Positions 9,501 to 19,224 of a stretch of DNA of 64,000 nt are shown here, in pieces. The stretch lies in assembly GCF_019704315.1 (NCBI RefSeq), contig NZ_AP024597.1:2826501-2890500 (forward strand), written 5' to 3'. The notes under the pieces were generated by a model. That model was not told the DNA's origin. It worked only from the letters and a program-made list of their open reading frames with translations, and did not search any database. The position numbers and the translations under genes are program-made. The DNA is from Stygiolobus caldivivus. Lineage in GTDB: Archaea > Thermoproteota > Thermoprotei_A > Sulfolobales > Sulfolobaceae. Positions within the stretch are counted from its first letter, which is position 1; each line of letters opens with the position of its first letter.

Positions 9501-9927
9501 AGTTAAAGATTAAGTATTAAAATTAAAAATTTAGCTATCCCTTATGCACTATTTCCTAAAATTTTCCCTTGGGTATATTTACCCGAGGACAGTAGCAGTG
9601 GTGGTTCACGACTTTAGGCGATTCAGGTATTCTTTGTGAAGTGTAATTTTACCTCGAACTAGTACAGTTCGTGGACCAATAACACAGTACGCATAAGGTC
9701 ACTACAAAACACATAAGGTCGCTAGATAAACTAAGCTGTTAAACCCATCACTTTACGCTTCTACACGGCGTCACGTATTATTGCCTTGTGAACATATCTG
9801 ATAATAGTTATGACCTCACTCTATTTAGACAAACAAGGTTCGCGGGGACTCCGTGAAAGGCCCAGTCACGGTTTTTCAAATAAATACTATCAGATAACCT
9901 TAAAGTTATGCCGTTTAACTTTCGTCT
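9501..9927. other. Gap with a short tandem repeat
   Basis: No gene seen. Two copies of a 20-bp unit lie at 9691-9710 and 9711-9730 (each starting with (G/A)CATAAGGTC(A/G)CTA). GGTTTTTCAAATAAATAC at about 9869-9886 resembles the right half of motif B. Confidence 0.4.
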
Positions 9928-11055
9928 GTGAAACCATTAAGGACTTACATCATGCTGAAAAACTTTGCACTGAGCCTGACACAGCCCTTTATCGCCTTTC
10001 TCTCAGCCCTCTCGGGAGTTAATGGAGAAGCATTGGCGATAATCTCGTCAGCAGGCACTGTTTTGCCTTCAATAGTCCAGTTCTTATTAGGCTTCATGAG
10101 GGCTAAGGGAAAACAGCTAGTGGTCTTAGGCTCTGCAATAGTAGGGGGCTTATGGATAATACTTTCACTTATCCCTTTTGGTAGTGTAGTGTTTGTAGTC
10201 TTCTACGTCCTGCTAGAGGCCGGTCTGGGTATCTCGCTTTTCGGCTGGTATTTAATAATGGACAAGGTTAGTACGTCCTCTAGGGGTAGGGTGCTCGCCC
10301 AATATTCCTTTTACTCTACCCTTGGCGGGCTCATAGCTACCTTGATTACAGGTTTCTTTGTAGGTGATGATAAGGCCCTTATAAGGCCCTTCTTTATGAC
10401 CACAGGGCTGTTAATGGTTACCGACTCTTATATAGCTTATAAGTTTGATGTGGACTACGAAAGGCCCCCATTAAAGGGGCTAAGGGTGAGCAGGGAATTA
10501 CGTGATTTCCTAGTGGTTACTTTTGCCTTTAACGTCATATGGTCCTCTGCATGGCCTATATTTCCTTTAGCCCAAGTATACGTATTTAACATGAACTTCG
10601 AAAACATAGCCATTATAGACACTATCTCCGGCGTCTCTACATTATTGATGCAGAACTGGGTCGGTAGGCTAGTCGATAAGAACAGAAAGATGGTGATGTT
10701 CACCGGGAGACTTGCACTAGCCACCTTTCCTTTAGCTTACGCTTTGTCCAGTTCAGTTTATGAGATCTATTTAGCTAACGTTATAGCCGGGTTTACAAAT
10801 TCTGTTAACTCAACAGCTTACCTTTCATACTTATATGATAGTTCTAAAGACACAAGAAAAAGCATAGGGCTTTATAATGTAATTACAGCTTTAGGGGATC
10901 TTACGGGCTCCAGTATAGGGGGAATCACTGCTGAAATAGTTACGAATACCTTTGGTCTTGTACGGGGTATAAGGGAAATGATGCTCGCTATCGCGCTCCT
11001 TAGGGTCATAGCTTCCCTGTTTTACCTTAAACTTCATGAACCTATTAAGGCGTAG
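9928..11055 (+). CDS. MFS transporter
   Basis: A 375-residue polytopic membrane protein with about 10-12 predicted helices and the layout of a major facilitator superfamily carrier; substrate unknown. The loop [20 protein letters not shown] (about residue 246) is the second-half counterpart of the MFS cytoplasmic loop 2-3 motif. The GTG at 9928 is used here; ATG at 9952 ([15 protein letters not shown]) is equally possible and would start nearer the first helix. The 3' end overlaps the convergent PQQ-repeat gene by 22 bp. Confidence 0.82.
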   Translation: MKPLRTYIMLKNFALSLTQPFIAFLSALSGVNGEALAIISSAGTVLPSIVQFLLGFMRAKGKQLVVLGSAIVGGLWIILSLIPFGSVVFVVFYVLLEAGLGISLFGWYLIMDKVSTSSRGRVLAQYSFYSTLGGLIATLITGFFVGDDKALIRPFFMTTGLLMVTDSYIAYKFDVDYERPPLKGLRVSRELRDFLVVTFAFNVIWSSAWPIFPLAQVYVFNMNFENIAIIDTISGVSTLLMQNWVGRLVDKNRKMVMFTGRLALATFPLAYALSSSVYEIYLANVIAGFTNSVNSTAYLSYLYDSSKDTRKSIGLYNVITALGDLTGSSIGGITAEIVTNTFGLVRGIREMMLAIALLRVIASLFYLKLHEPIKA

Positions 11056-12425
11056 ACCGGGACTACATCTATTAATCCGTTAAGTCCTACCATTACTAGA
11101 GAGTTTTTGGTTAATAGCAAGTTCCCCGGTCCCGGTATGACAGGCGTCAGGACCGTCTTCACTAACTGTCCGTTTAGCTTAAGTACGTAAAGTTCACCGC
11201 TCCTAGACTGTATAATTATATACTTACCGTATACTATGTCAACATTACTCACCGTAGGACCGGTATAGAACTCCCACAATACTTTTCCGTTTGTGATGTT
11301 TACAGCGTAAAGTATGCCCACCGGAGAGTCGTGGTATACTACACCGTCAAGTATTACGGGGGGCGGTGATTCAAGGTACATAGGTATGGGAGCATTCCCT
11401 TCATTTAGGTACCACAACATCCTCCCGTCAGTGGCGTTGAAGGCTACTAAGAATTCACTCATGGTAACGTTAGTGATATGGACGGTGTAAGAGGTAACCA
11501 CAACACCTCGATAGTAAGCAGGGGACGAGTCGTCCAGACCTCCGAACACCAGACCTTGTGTAGAGAAGTTATATTCCCAAATTACTTTTCCGTTATCAGC
11601 GTCTATAGCCCAGAACACATAGGGGTTTGCAGAGCCGAAATAGATTATGTTACCCACCAGCAGTGGAGAGGACATACTGACATAAGAACCTATATCCTCT
11701 TCCCATACTAATTTTCCGTTATCAGCGTTAAGAGCGAGGACTTCATCGTTTCCGTTAGCTTCTATCACCATCCCGTGGTATATTACTGGAGTGGGCATAT
11801 CTTCGCCTAACGTCGTGTAATTCCATAAGATTTTCCCGTCCGTAGCGTTGACAGCAACTATTGCGTTTTCACCAGTCCCCCTGACCGTTGAGTTAATGAA
11901 ACACGCGTTACCTAGTCCTATGATTACTTCTCCCTCATACGTTATTGGGACAGTCATCACTTGGTTGGGGAATTTATCGTACCATATTACCTGTCCATTA
12001 GTTATGTTTATTGCATAAAGGCAACCCACTTGTTCTTCCATCGCACCACTCGACATATTCATCGGCCCAGACGTAACTACATACATTAGGTCACCGTAAA
12101 TAGTAGGCGGGACTATTATAGCACCGGTCAAGTTTAACATGAAGAAGCCCGTATTAATAGGGACGTAATAGATGTGTTGGGGGTTTCCCTCAAACATGTA
12201 CGTAGATGGAGTGTATCCTCTAGGTTTAATGGGGATTGACTGTATGACCGAATATGTTGGAGATTTAGTGACCGTAGGTAAACTGGTTATCTCGACCTCC
12301 TTACCTTGGTTTTGTGATATAATGTAGTGTTTTTGAGATGTGTAGTAATTAGTTAAAAATAAATATTCCGATAATAATAAAAAAAGTACTGTAATTATCA
12401 AAACTATCGATTTTAATTTATTCAC
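11034..12425 (-). CDS. Secreted PQQ-type beta-propeller protein
   Basis: A 463-residue protein with one N-terminal membrane segment (residues about 5-28, [20 protein letters not shown]) that serves as signal peptide or anchor. The rest is made of repeated blades with the tryptophan-docking motif: [45 protein letters not shown] and GKVLWEFYT, about 45-60 residues apart. This matches the PQQ_2/BamB-like propeller fold. No residues show that it binds PQQ or is an enzyme; binding or scaffolding outside the cell is more likely. Asn-x-Ser/Thr sequons are abundant, fitting a glycosylated surface protein. Confidence 0.87.
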   Translation of the reverse strand: MNKLKSIVLIITVLFLLLSEYLFLTNYYTSQKHYIISQNQGKEVEITSLPTVTKSPTYSVIQSIPIKPRGYTPSTYMFEGNPQHIYYVPINTGFFMLNLTGAIIVPPTIYGDLMYVVTSGPMNMSSGAMEEQVGCLYAINITNGQVIWYDKFPNQVMTVPITYEGEVIIGLGNACFINSTVRGTGENAIVAVNATDGKILWNYTTLGEDMPTPVIYHGMVIEANGNDEVLALNADNGKLVWEEDIGSYVSMSSPLLVGNIIYFGSANPYVFWAIDADNGKVIWEYNFSTQGLVFGGLDDSSPAYYRGVVVTSYTVHITNVTMSEFLVAFNATDGRMLWYLNEGNAPIPMYLESPPPVILDGVVYHDSPVGILYAVNITNGKVLWEFYTGPTVSNVDIVYGKYIIIQSRSGELYVLKLNGQLVKTVLTPVIPGPGNLLLTKNSLVMVGLNGLIDVVPVYALIGS

Positions 12426-12948
12426 GAGAAGAGTTTTTACTCTTTCATGTTAATAAATCTATTCATGATGAAAATTAAAAGAGCATACCTTGAGTGGGTC
12501 TTAAAATGGTTCTCTGTTTAAAACTTTATAAATTATAAAAATTTTTCTGATAAATTTTCTAACTTTATTATAAAAAGGTTGTATTGGTATTTCGTCCATG
12601 GGTTTGGGCTTGGGCAATTCATGTTTATTTTACGACTTCTATTTGTTTTAAGTATGGTAAGATTATAACAATTATTGAATATACGTACAAGAGTGTTAAT
12701 ACATTGACCGTGTAGTAGCGTGTGAGGTGACTAGTTTATAATTTAGCTTATACAGAATGATTTTGCATAACTTTATTATTTGCTCGCGAATTATACTAAT
12801 TCATAGTAAATATTACAATTTACAATAGTGTACTTTAGTGACCGGGCTTTATTAGACTGGGTTTCCATTGTAAACCGTTTTTCAAAATACCAAGGGATTT
12901 GGGAGAATTCTTAAATACTGAGAAGAAAGGCACTAAATTGAGTAAAAA
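12426..12948. other. A+T-rich gap between divergent genes
   Basis: No gene seen in these 523 bp, which should carry the promoters of both flanking envelope genes. A segment resembling parts of the intergenic motif B (CCGTTTTTCAAAATACC, about 12877) lies near the right end. Confidence 0.4.
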
Positions 12949-14547
12949 ATGAAAAAAGAATATTTAATTGGTATATTATTAATAATTTTAATTATTCTAG
13001 CTGGGATAGTGGGTTATCTCGTAGGGAAAAATATCTCTGGCGGAAAACTGACCGAGCAAAAGGTGGTCAATGAGACTACGGTCATAAAGACAGTTTACTC
13101 TTCGGGCTATTCAGACCCGGCAAGCATAGGGAACGGCGAAGACTATCTGATTAACCCGGTCTTCCCTGATAAGACTATTGCGTCCCAATACGCATATGTA
13201 ACTTCTGGCCAAGGGTTAGTATTTATAGGCAACCCTTTCTCTACCGGCAACGGTTATCTTGCAGGTGCAAAGGGTGCTGCCGTGGTCGCATCTATGCTTG
13301 CATATCAACCGTTAACTGAGTATAACTACTACCTATACATAACTGCACCTAATTACATTAACGTCCCTGGTGCAGTAAAGACTGACTCGGCTACCGTAAT
13401 GTACTTAAGTTCAATGTTGGGTCAGCAATCAGCATTAAACAGGTCATTATATTTCTTGGGAGATGTAGGACTGGAAGGCTATATGTATTCTACTGGAGTA
13501 GTATACCAGAGGATTGTGCAACTTTACCAAGGAGGGATATATTATTTAGTAGTCCCCAAAATGATGGCATTAGCTGAGGGACAGAATTACCAAATGGCTC
13601 AGCAATTCGCCAAGGAACACGGAGAAGTACTGTACACTGTCTCATCAATCCCCCAAATTTATCAGATAGTAACATCACAGCAATTACCCCAACCTAAAGG
13701 GTACATAGACTTCCCGGTAAACCTTTCAGCAGGATATACTTATTTGTCTATGATCTATGACCAGCTCTACAACTCCACTACCAATTCCTCAGTTAAAGAA
13801 ACTGCGTCGATGTATTGGTCGATGGCCGAAAAACTAGCCAGCGAGGGAAATTACACGGTATTTTATACCTTCCAAAACCCTGCAGTCGAGGCGATCCAAA
13901 TACTTTACCAATCTAACCCATCAGTAAACTTAGCACAAGAGGTAATGAAAGCAGTGAGTAATGCTGAGAGTTTAAGTAACCTCTGGACTATAGAGACCGC
14001 GGCTGAGGCTGACTACCTCTATAACCAAGAAAACATTTCTGACCAAATTTTAGCTAACGCTTGGGCTGCGTTAAGCCTTTCCATAAGTGCAGGTCCTACG
14101 ATAACACCCTCCGGGTTTTACCAAGGGCTTTACAACGAGTTCTTGACAGACCTTTATGCTGCAGAGTACTTAGACTCAGTAACTAACGGTAATTTCGGAA
14201 ATGTAAGCTTACTACTCCAAGTGTATAGGGATCCTAACGTAATATACGATTATGGATTTTATGCGAATTATTATGCCCAAATGGCCATCGCATTCAGGGA
14301 CTATTTTCTAAAACAGCTGAATGCTACTGATCAGGCCCTGGTCCTTAATTCAATATATCAATACATGGCTAATGAAACTCAAATACTAGAGAGTGCGGCA
14401 GCTTATAATGACGGGCCATCTTTGGTCGGTTATGTAATGATGGATTACGGTTTAAGCTCCCATAATCTTACCTACTTATACTATTCCATGCCGTTCATTA
14501 GGTTTACGATGAACGTAGAGCAACTCACTTGGTATATACAGACTTAA
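12949..14547 (+). CDS. Secreted protein with degenerate Lon-like (S16/COG1750-type) domain
   Basis: A 532-residue protein with an N-terminal membrane anchor (about 5-27). Residues about 85-240 resemble the Lon (S16) proteolytic fold seen in archaeal secreted proteins of the COG1750 type: [16 protein letters not shown] aligns with the serine motif, [18 protein letters not shown] with the lysine motif, then GGIYYLVVP and [15 protein letters not shown] as in that family. Ser147 sits at the nucleophile position, but Arg188 appears where the catalytic lysine is expected, so proteolysis is doubtful. Residues 250-532 are helical, rich in Tyr, Asn and Ser, with many glycosylation sequons. The fold call is by eye and moderate. 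Confidence 0.6.
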   Translation: MKKEYLIGILLIILIILAGIVGYLVGKNISGGKLTEQKVVNETTVIKTVYSSGYSDPASIGNGEDYLINPVFPDKTIASQYAYVTSGQGLVFIGNPFSTGNGYLAGAKGAAVVASMLAYQPLTEYNYYLYITAPNYINVPGAVKTDSATVMYLSSMLGQQSALNRSLYFLGDVGLEGYMYSTGVVYQRIVQLYQGGIYYLVVPKMMALAEGQNYQMAQQFAKEHGEVLYTVSSIPQIYQIVTSQQLPQPKGYIDFPVNLSAGYTYLSMIYDQLYNSTTNSSVKETASMYWSMAEKLASEGNYTVFYTFQNPAVEAIQILYQSNPSVNLAQEVMKAVSNAESLSNLWTIETAAEADYLYNQENISDQILANAWAALSLSISAGPTITPSGFYQGLYNEFLTDLYAAEYLDSVTNGNFGNVSLLLQVYRDPNVIYDYGFYANYYAQMAIAFRDYFLKQLNATDQALVLNSIYQYMANETQILESAAAYNDGPSLVGYVMMDYGLSSHNLTYLYYSMPFIRFTMNVEQLTWYIQT

Positions 14548-14552
14548 AAGAG

Positions 14553-14573
14553 AAAAATTTTTTATTTTTCTCA
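14553..14573 (+). terminator. T-rich terminator
   Basis: AATTTTTTATTTTTC directly follows the stop codon of the secreted Lon-like protein, a typical U-rich archaeal termination signal. Confidence 0.45.
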
Positions 14574-14604
14574 CTTAGTCTTTCCTTCTCCTCCCTTCTG
14601 CCCC

Positions 14605-14742
14605 CTAGTTTTTGTCTTCTTCAATTAATTTCAATATAGCCTTCCTTATTACTTCACTCCTGTTAAGTCCGTGCTTTTGAGCGTATGTATCGAGGTCCTT
14701 TATTACGTCGTCCTCCACCTTAAATGTAATGACTTTTTTCAT
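14605..14742 (-). CDS. Ribbon-helix-helix (CopG-type) protein, 45 aa
   Basis: A very short gene starting at ATG 14742. It encodes MKKVITFKVEDDVIKDLDTY then AQKHGLNRSEVIRKAILKLI and ends EEDKN. The pattern of an N-terminal beta strand with alternating residues (VITFKV), helix 1 (DDVIKDLDTYAQKHG) and helix 2 after NRSEVIRKAI is the classic CopG/RHH DNA-binding fold, normally a dimer. It may be an autoregulator or an orphan antitoxin; no toxin gene follows. It lies 66 bp downstream of the CARF gene on the same strand. Confidence 0.8.
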   Translation of the reverse strand: MKKVITFKVEDDVIKDLDTYAQKHGLNRSEVIRKAILKLIEEDKN

Positions 14743-14808
14743 AGGTAATACTTCTCAATAGGGGTTAAAAGGTATTACGCAATGATATAAAATTCTAGAA
14801 AAAACTCG

Positions 14809-15357
14809 TCAGGTTAGCATTATGGTTAAAGCGGACTTGCTCACCAAACTACATACACTAATACCCTCACATCTCCCATCTCCAGCACTCTCTATTTCAG
14901 CCTCTCTACTCTTAAGCCCCTCAATCTCCTTTTGTATCCTATTATACTCAGGTTGGGGTATTATGGTCGTTATTGTCTTCGCCCTTTTCCTCATCGCAGA
15001 CAGTGCAGCAGCCGCAGCCATCGACTTCCTCCCACCGGTTATGTCTACAAAATCGCCCTCTCTGATCTTGTTTTCTACTTCCTTTTTGAAGAGTAGGTAG
15101 TCCTTCCTGCTGTATATATCAGTGATGCTAAGCGGTATGTCATAAATCGCCACGTCCCTCCCTCCACAACACACGAATATAGCCTTGACTAACTTCCAAG
15201 CAAATTCTACGGACTTATCCGCTGTCCTTATAACATACACCTCATCTACCCTTATTTTCTCCGGGTTGTCTTCTTCATATGTACCGTTAATGAGGTTCTT
15301 ATAGCTCTCGAATATCCCTCCTGGAGAGGTGCCTAAAGTCGCTATTAACCTGACCAT
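14809..15357 (-). CDS. CARF-domain protein, Crn1-like ring nuclease candidate
   Basis: The frame extends to 15411, but the ATG at 15357 fits better and gives 182 residues. The protein has a Rossmann-like CARF fold: LIATLGTSPGG at the N-terminus, then VDEVYVIRTADKSVEFAWKL, and GDFVDITGGRKSMAAAAAL near residue 101-119. Such proteins bind cyclic oligoadenylates made by type III CRISPR systems; ring nucleases of the Crn1 group cleave cA4. With the revised start the serine of TSPG is residue 11 and Arg-Lys of GGRK are 110-111, compatible with the active-site serine and basic residues described for Crn1. No cas gene or CRISPR array is in the window. It could also be a binding-only sensor. Confidence 0.7.
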   Translation of the reverse strand: MVRLIATLGTSPGGIFESYKNLINGTYEEDNPEKIRVDEVYVIRTADKSVEFAWKLVKAIFVCCGGRDVAIYDIPLSITDIYSRKDYLLFKKEVENKIREGDFVDITGGRKSMAAAAALSAMRKRAKTITTIIPQPEYNRIQKEIEGLKSREAEIESAGDGRCEGISVCSLVSKSALTIMLT

Positions 15358-15463
15358 ATGGGATATCGTGATAGGGACATTAATATCTTTTTGGTTGTTA
15401 AAAGGGGACATCAGTAAGGTGTTAAAACTGTATAGTTTTCATTTTAGGGGCTTTTGAGAAGTT

Positions 15464-15601
15464 TTACGGGCTAGCTTTTTCCTTAGCCCTCTTTAGCAAG
15501 TCCTCCTTAAATTTCCTAAAGTCCTCCTTATTCTCGACCTATAGATACTTACTCTCGTACTCGTCTCGGCAATTCTCGTTAGGTATAGTTTGTTGCAAGC
15601 A
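15464..15601 (-). pseudogene. Remnant of a small gene with an in-frame stop
   Basis: On the minus strand the frame reads LQQTIPNENCRDEYESKYL, a TAG stop at 15538-15540, then VENKEDFRKFKEDLLKRAKE and KASP before a terminal stop. The charged helical tail resembles the C-terminus of small antitoxin-like proteins. A single base change would restore one frame. It may equally be chance; no family is assigned. Confidence 0.3.
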
Positions 15602-15917
15602 TTAAATAATTAAGGATATAGTAATTTTTCTCAATGAATCTTGAAAAATATAAAAGGAAACGATAGGGTCTTTCACGGCCCTTTGAGGTTTTTATTTGTC
15701 TCAACAGGATGAGATTATCATATTAAATATACACTAAGCAATATTAATACATAGAATTTGCAAAAGCAAAGGTGAGGAGCTAATAACTTAGTTTACTAAA
15801 TTTATACCCTAGCGAAGACACCTATCCCACGGCGTACCTGAGGTGTGGTGGAAAGTGGTTAAACAGGGACTTATGGGCGGCTTTTATACACCACCCTTTG
15901 ATTAACGTCGATCAGAG

Positions 15918-15926
15918 TTTATATAC
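15918..15926 (+). promoter_or_regulatory. TATA box of the 15960 gene
   Basis: TTTATATAC lies 34 bp before the ATG at 15960, the expected place for an archaeal TATA box giving a very short leader. Confidence 0.5.
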
Positions 15927-15959
15927 AGCTTTATTTAGTTTAAATTTGTAATTAAATAT

Positions 15960-17171
15960 ATGGAAGAGATTTTGAAAACTACTGAAGACAAAAAGGTGCA
16001 CCTCGCGTTTATCTTTGACCCTAATAAATGCATAATCTGTAACGCTTGTGTCAACGCTTGTAATTCAGCTTATGGTGGGTTAAACTGGAGGACATTGTTA
16101 GTGTTTGGTGAGGACACTAAAGTAGGTGTGTCCATTTCATGTAACCACTGCGAAAACCCCTTATGTATGAAAGCTTGTCCTGCAAATGCTATAAGACGGG
16201 ACGAATTGGGTATAGTCTACATAGACCCGAAAGAGTGTATAGGTTGCGGTTATTGTACGTGGGCCTGCCCCTATGAAGAACCCAAGTTCACTAAAGAAGG
16301 TATAATGAGCAAGTGTGACTTCTGTAGGGCCAGGCTATTAAACAAACAAGGGCTACCCCTCTGTGTCGAGTCGTGCCCCACCGGTGCACTATCCTTCGGG
16401 TGGGTAAAGGAAAAAGAATACAGTGCCCCTTACTTAGCCCCTTACGACATCACAAGACCTAACTTAGTAGTAAGGCAGAGCAAGACCGAGATAAAGGCCT
16501 CTCCGCTAAAGCAGAGAAAAGAGCAAAACTACTGGCAACTCCTCCTCTTTACGCTCTTCTCAGAGTTCGCCTTAGGTAGCCTTTTCGTACCCGTAAAGGG
16601 GGTAATCCCGTTAATACTGATGCTGGTGGGTTTAGTCCCGTCAATATTGCATATTAACAGGAAGGATAGGTTTTATAGAGTGATATTTAACCTGAAGACA
16701 TCATGGTTAAGTAGAGAAGTGTTTTTCGCTTCCCTCTCAGTCTTATCCCTAATCCTATATGCACTGACCGACACATCTGTGACTTTAATCTCCTCAGTAA
16801 CACTGGTCTCTCTAGCGGTCTTATCGTCTATCATGCTATACCTCCTTAAGAGCGTACCATCATGGTATAATTTGGACACCCCCATATCTTTCGTGGGTAC
16901 AGCGTTTACTACTACTTTCCCTATAGGTTATTTCTTGACACACGACCCCGTATACTTGGTAGTAGGGGTAGTATTCAGCGTAGCTGAAATGGTAGTGAAT
17001 AAAGAGAATAAATATAGAATTTCACTCAATTCGGCTTATGTAGTGCTAGCTATACTCTCTATTCTATTCCCGTTAATTAGTCTCATAACAGTTCCAGTAG
17101 CTGTATTATCGGAATTCATCCAAAGGAAGGGATTTTATGAACATATTTTATACTACGGCCTTCCAAAGTAG
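15960..17171 (+). CDS. Fused DmsB-DmsC: four-cluster Fe-S protein with membrane anchor
   Basis: This 403-residue protein joins two subunits that are normally separate in DMSO-reductase-type complexes. Residues about 20-145 carry four cysteine groups for [4Fe-4S] clusters: CIICNACVNAC, CNHCENPLCMKAC, CIGCGYCTWAC and CDFC...CVESC. Residues about 185-395 contain roughly eight membrane helices with the DmsC hallmark NLKTSWLSREV near residue 245. It would pass electrons between a molybdenum enzyme and quinones. No catalytic subunit is adjacent; the nearest candidate in the window is at 35666-37783. The gene lies only 28 bp upstream of the POR genes in the same direction, so co-transcription is likely. 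Confidence 0.88.
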   Translation: MEEILKTTEDKKVHLAFIFDPNKCIICNACVNACNSAYGGLNWRTLLVFGEDTKVGVSISCNHCENPLCMKACPANAIRRDELGIVYIDPKECIGCGYCTWACPYEEPKFTKEGIMSKCDFCRARLLNKQGLPLCVESCPTGALSFGWVKEKEYSAPYLAPYDITRPNLVVRQSKTEIKASPLKQRKEQNYWQLLLFTLFSEFALGSLFVPVKGVIPLILMLVGLVPSILHINRKDRFYRVIFNLKTSWLSREVFFASLSVLSLILYALTDTSVTLISSVTLVSLAVLSSIMLYLLKSVPSWYNLDTPISFVGTAFTTTFPIGYFLTHDPVYLVVGVVFSVAEMVVNKENKYRISLNSAYVVLAILSILFPLISLITVPVAVLSEFIQRKGFYEHILYYGLPK

Positions 17172-17238
17172 TGTATTTTTTTAATGCGAAACTTTTTTAA
17201 TGTTCAAGATAAATTGTATATTTGGAAGTGGTGCCTTA

Positions 17239-17790
17239 TTGCTCGAGATCAGGTTTCACGGGAGAGGAGGGCAGGGAGTAGTTACCGCGGCTAACTTGTT
17301 GGCAATCGCGGCAGACCTTGACGGTAACTGGTCCTCCGCCTTCCCCTTCTACGGTGCGGAGAGAAGGGGAGCTGAAATAGAGTCTTATTGCAGGATCGAC
17401 TCGTCACCTATTAGGATCACATCACCTATCGAAAACCCTGATGTTGTGGTCATCTTAGACCCTTCATTACTTAAGATCTCAAACCCGTTAAGGGGTATAA
17501 AGGAGAACGGGAAAGTTGTCATAAACTCTCCCTCCCCCGTAACCCTCCCCTACCAGACGTTTGTCGTTAACGCTACTAAGATAGCCTTAGACTTAAACCT
17601 AGTTAAGTCCGGCTGGCCCCTAGTTAACATTATTATGCTGGGAAGTATAGCTAGGTTAAACGTTGTTACACTGGACTCTTTAAAGAAGGCAATAGACGAG
17701 GAATTTGAAGGTAAGGTAGCTGAGCTCAATAAAAAAGCCGTAGAGGTAGCATACGAAAGCGTAAAGGAGGTGTCACAAGTTGTCGCTTGA
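17239..17790 (+). CDS. porC: Pyruvate:ferredoxin oxidoreductase, gamma subunit
   Basis: Gamma subunit of a four-subunit 2-oxoacid:ferredoxin oxidoreductase. LEIRFHGRGGQGVVTAANLL at the N-terminus is the family signature. An ATG at 17200 would add 13 residues without homology, while TTG at 17239 is preceded by GGAAGTGGTG and starts where the family starts, so TTG is preferred. Together with delta, alpha and beta the enzyme converts pyruvate and CoA to acetyl-CoA, CO2 and reduced ferredoxin, or the reverse. It overlaps the next gene by 11 bp. Confidence 0.9.
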   Translation: MLEIRFHGRGGQGVVTAANLLAIAADLDGNWSSAFPFYGAERRGAEIESYCRIDSSPIRITSPIENPDVVVILDPSLLKISNPLRGIKENGKVVINSPSPVTLPYQTFVVNATKIALDLNLVKSGWPLVNIIMLGSIARLNVVTLDSLKKAIDEEFEGKVAELNKKAVEVAYESVKEVSQVVA

Positions 17791-18040
17791 ATACCAAGTC
17801 TTCCCTATAAGTAAGCCGTCTAAAGGTGCCGGCGGTAAGACCGGGAACTGGAGGGTAGTAAGGCCATTAGTCCATGAGGACAAGTGCGTAGGGTGTAAAG
17901 CATGTTACATGTGGTGCCCTGAAGGTACAATCCTTGTGAAAGGGGGAAAGGTCACCGTGGACTATGAGTACTGTAAGGGGTGCGGTATATGTTCCAACGT
18001 ATGCCCCGCAAGAGCAATTGAAATGGTGAGTGAGACATGA
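17780..18040 (+). CDS. porD: Pyruvate:ferredoxin oxidoreductase, delta subunit (ferredoxin-like)
   Basis: An 86-residue protein with two [4Fe-4S] motifs, CVGCKACYMWCP and CKGCGICSNVCP, that carries electrons from the TPP centre to soluble ferredoxin. The TTG start at 17780 is preceded by AAGGAGGTG at a good distance, inside the end of porC. It overlaps porA by 4 bp (ATGA), showing translational coupling. Confidence 0.93.
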   Translation: MSLEYQVFPISKPSKGAGGKTGNWRVVRPLVHEDKCVGCKACYMWCPEGTILVKGGKVTVDYEYCKGCGICSNVCPARAIEMVSET

Positions 18041-19224
18041 TAGAAAAGGTAATCTCAGGAAATGACGCAGTGGCGCTTGCAGTAAAACTGTCCAGAGTTA
18101 AAGTCACCGGGATCTATCCTATTACCCCACAGACATACATTATCGAGTCACTGAGTGAAATGAAAGATAAGGGAGAACTTGAGACTGAGATAATAAGAGT
18201 GGAGAGCGAGCACTCAGCTATGGCAGCGACTTTCGGTGCAGCGGCTTCAGGTGTTAGGGCATATACGGCTACAGCGTCTCAGGGGTTACTCTACATGCAC
18301 GAGATGGTCTGGTGGGTAGCAGGCAGTAGGATACCCGTGGTAATGACTGTAGGTACTAGGGCTGTAGGCCCCCCTTGGAACATATGGAACGAGCACACTG
18401 ACTTTATGAGCGAGAGGGATAGTGGTTGGATAATGGCTTTTGCCTCGACCCCGCAAGAGGCCATGGACCTCACAATTATAGCGTTTAGGGTTACAGAGGA
18501 CGAGAGAGTCTTCCTTCCCATGATGGTGGGTATGGACGGGTTTATACTGTCGCACACAAAGACGAGAGTTTATGTGCCGTCACAAGAAGAAGTAGACTCA
18601 TTTTTACCTCCTAGGAGACAGCCCTATGTCTTAGACCCGGAAGACCCACTAGCCATGGGGAATATGTTCCAACCCGCAGACTATATGAGGCTGAGGGAGT
18701 CCATCCACAGAGCACAGTTAGCTTCTAAGGAGGTCATTGTAGAAGCAGGAAAACAGTATATGAAAAAAGTGGTTCCAATTGGGTCTTATTCCACACTTAA
18801 CGAGAGCTACAGGCTAGAAGACGCAGAATATGCGGTAGTTACAATGGGGGCGTGGTCTTTAGACGCAATGCAGGCTGTTGACGAGTTGAGGAATGAGGGG
18901 CTCAAGGTAGGAGTCTACAGAGTAAGGTTTATAAGGCCTTGGCCGGAGGAAGAGGTAGTAAAAGCGTTAGACGGGAAGAGGGTGTTAGTCCTCGATAGGT
19001 CTGTCAGCTTCGGTAGGGGAGGGCAACTTTACACAGAGGTCAGGGCATCTCTACCTAACGCGGAAGTAAAAGGAGTTATAACGGGACTAGGAGGAGTATC
19101 AATCGGTAAGAACGAAATAAAGACGGTTATACGTAAGTTCGTAGAAAGGCCGGAAGGAGTAGAATGGTTCTACCCAAAGGAGGGCGAGAAAGTTGAGCTT
19201 AGGAGTCCGAGATATATTAAATAA
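18037..19224 (+). CDS. porA: Pyruvate:ferredoxin oxidoreductase, alpha subunit
   Basis: A 395-residue alpha subunit. The conserved opening GNDAVALAVKLSRVKVTGIY followed by PITPQTYIIE and the segment ESEHSAMAATFGAAASGVRA are the pyrimidine-binding side of the TPP site. The block RAVGPPWNIWNEHTDFMSER with DSGW matches pyruvate-specific members of the family rather than the fused 2-oxoglutarate type. The 3' end overlaps porB by 32 bp. Confidence 0.93.
   Translation: MIEKVISGNDAVALAVKLSRVKVTGIYPITPQTYIIESLSEMKDKGELETEIIRVESEHSAMAATFGAAASGVRAYTATASQGLLYMHEMVWWVAGSRIPVVMTVGTRAVGPPWNIWNEHTDFMSERDSGWIMAFASTPQEAMDLTIIAFRVTEDERVFLPMMVGMDGFILSHTKTRVYVPSQEEVDSFLPPRRQPYVLDPEDPLAMGNMFQPADYMRLRESIHRAQLASKEVIVEAGKQYMKKVVPIGSYSTLNESYRLEDAEYAVVTMGAWSLDAMQAVDELRNEGLKVGVYRVRFIRPWPEEEVVKALDGKRVLVLDRSVSFGRGGQLYTEVRASLPNAEVKGVITGLGGVSIGKNEIKTVIRKFVERPEGVEWFYPKEGEKVELRSPRYIK

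Larger units (their letters stand above)
15412..15959. other. Gap upstream of the dmsBC-like/por cluster
   Basis: Apart from the possible remnant at 15464-15601 nothing is recognised. The final 50 bases contain the promoter of the following operon. Confidence 0.4.

Noticed and set aside
9691-9730. Two 20-bp tandem units considered as the start of a CRISPR array
   Set aside because: Only two imperfect adjacent copies without spacers; no cas genes.
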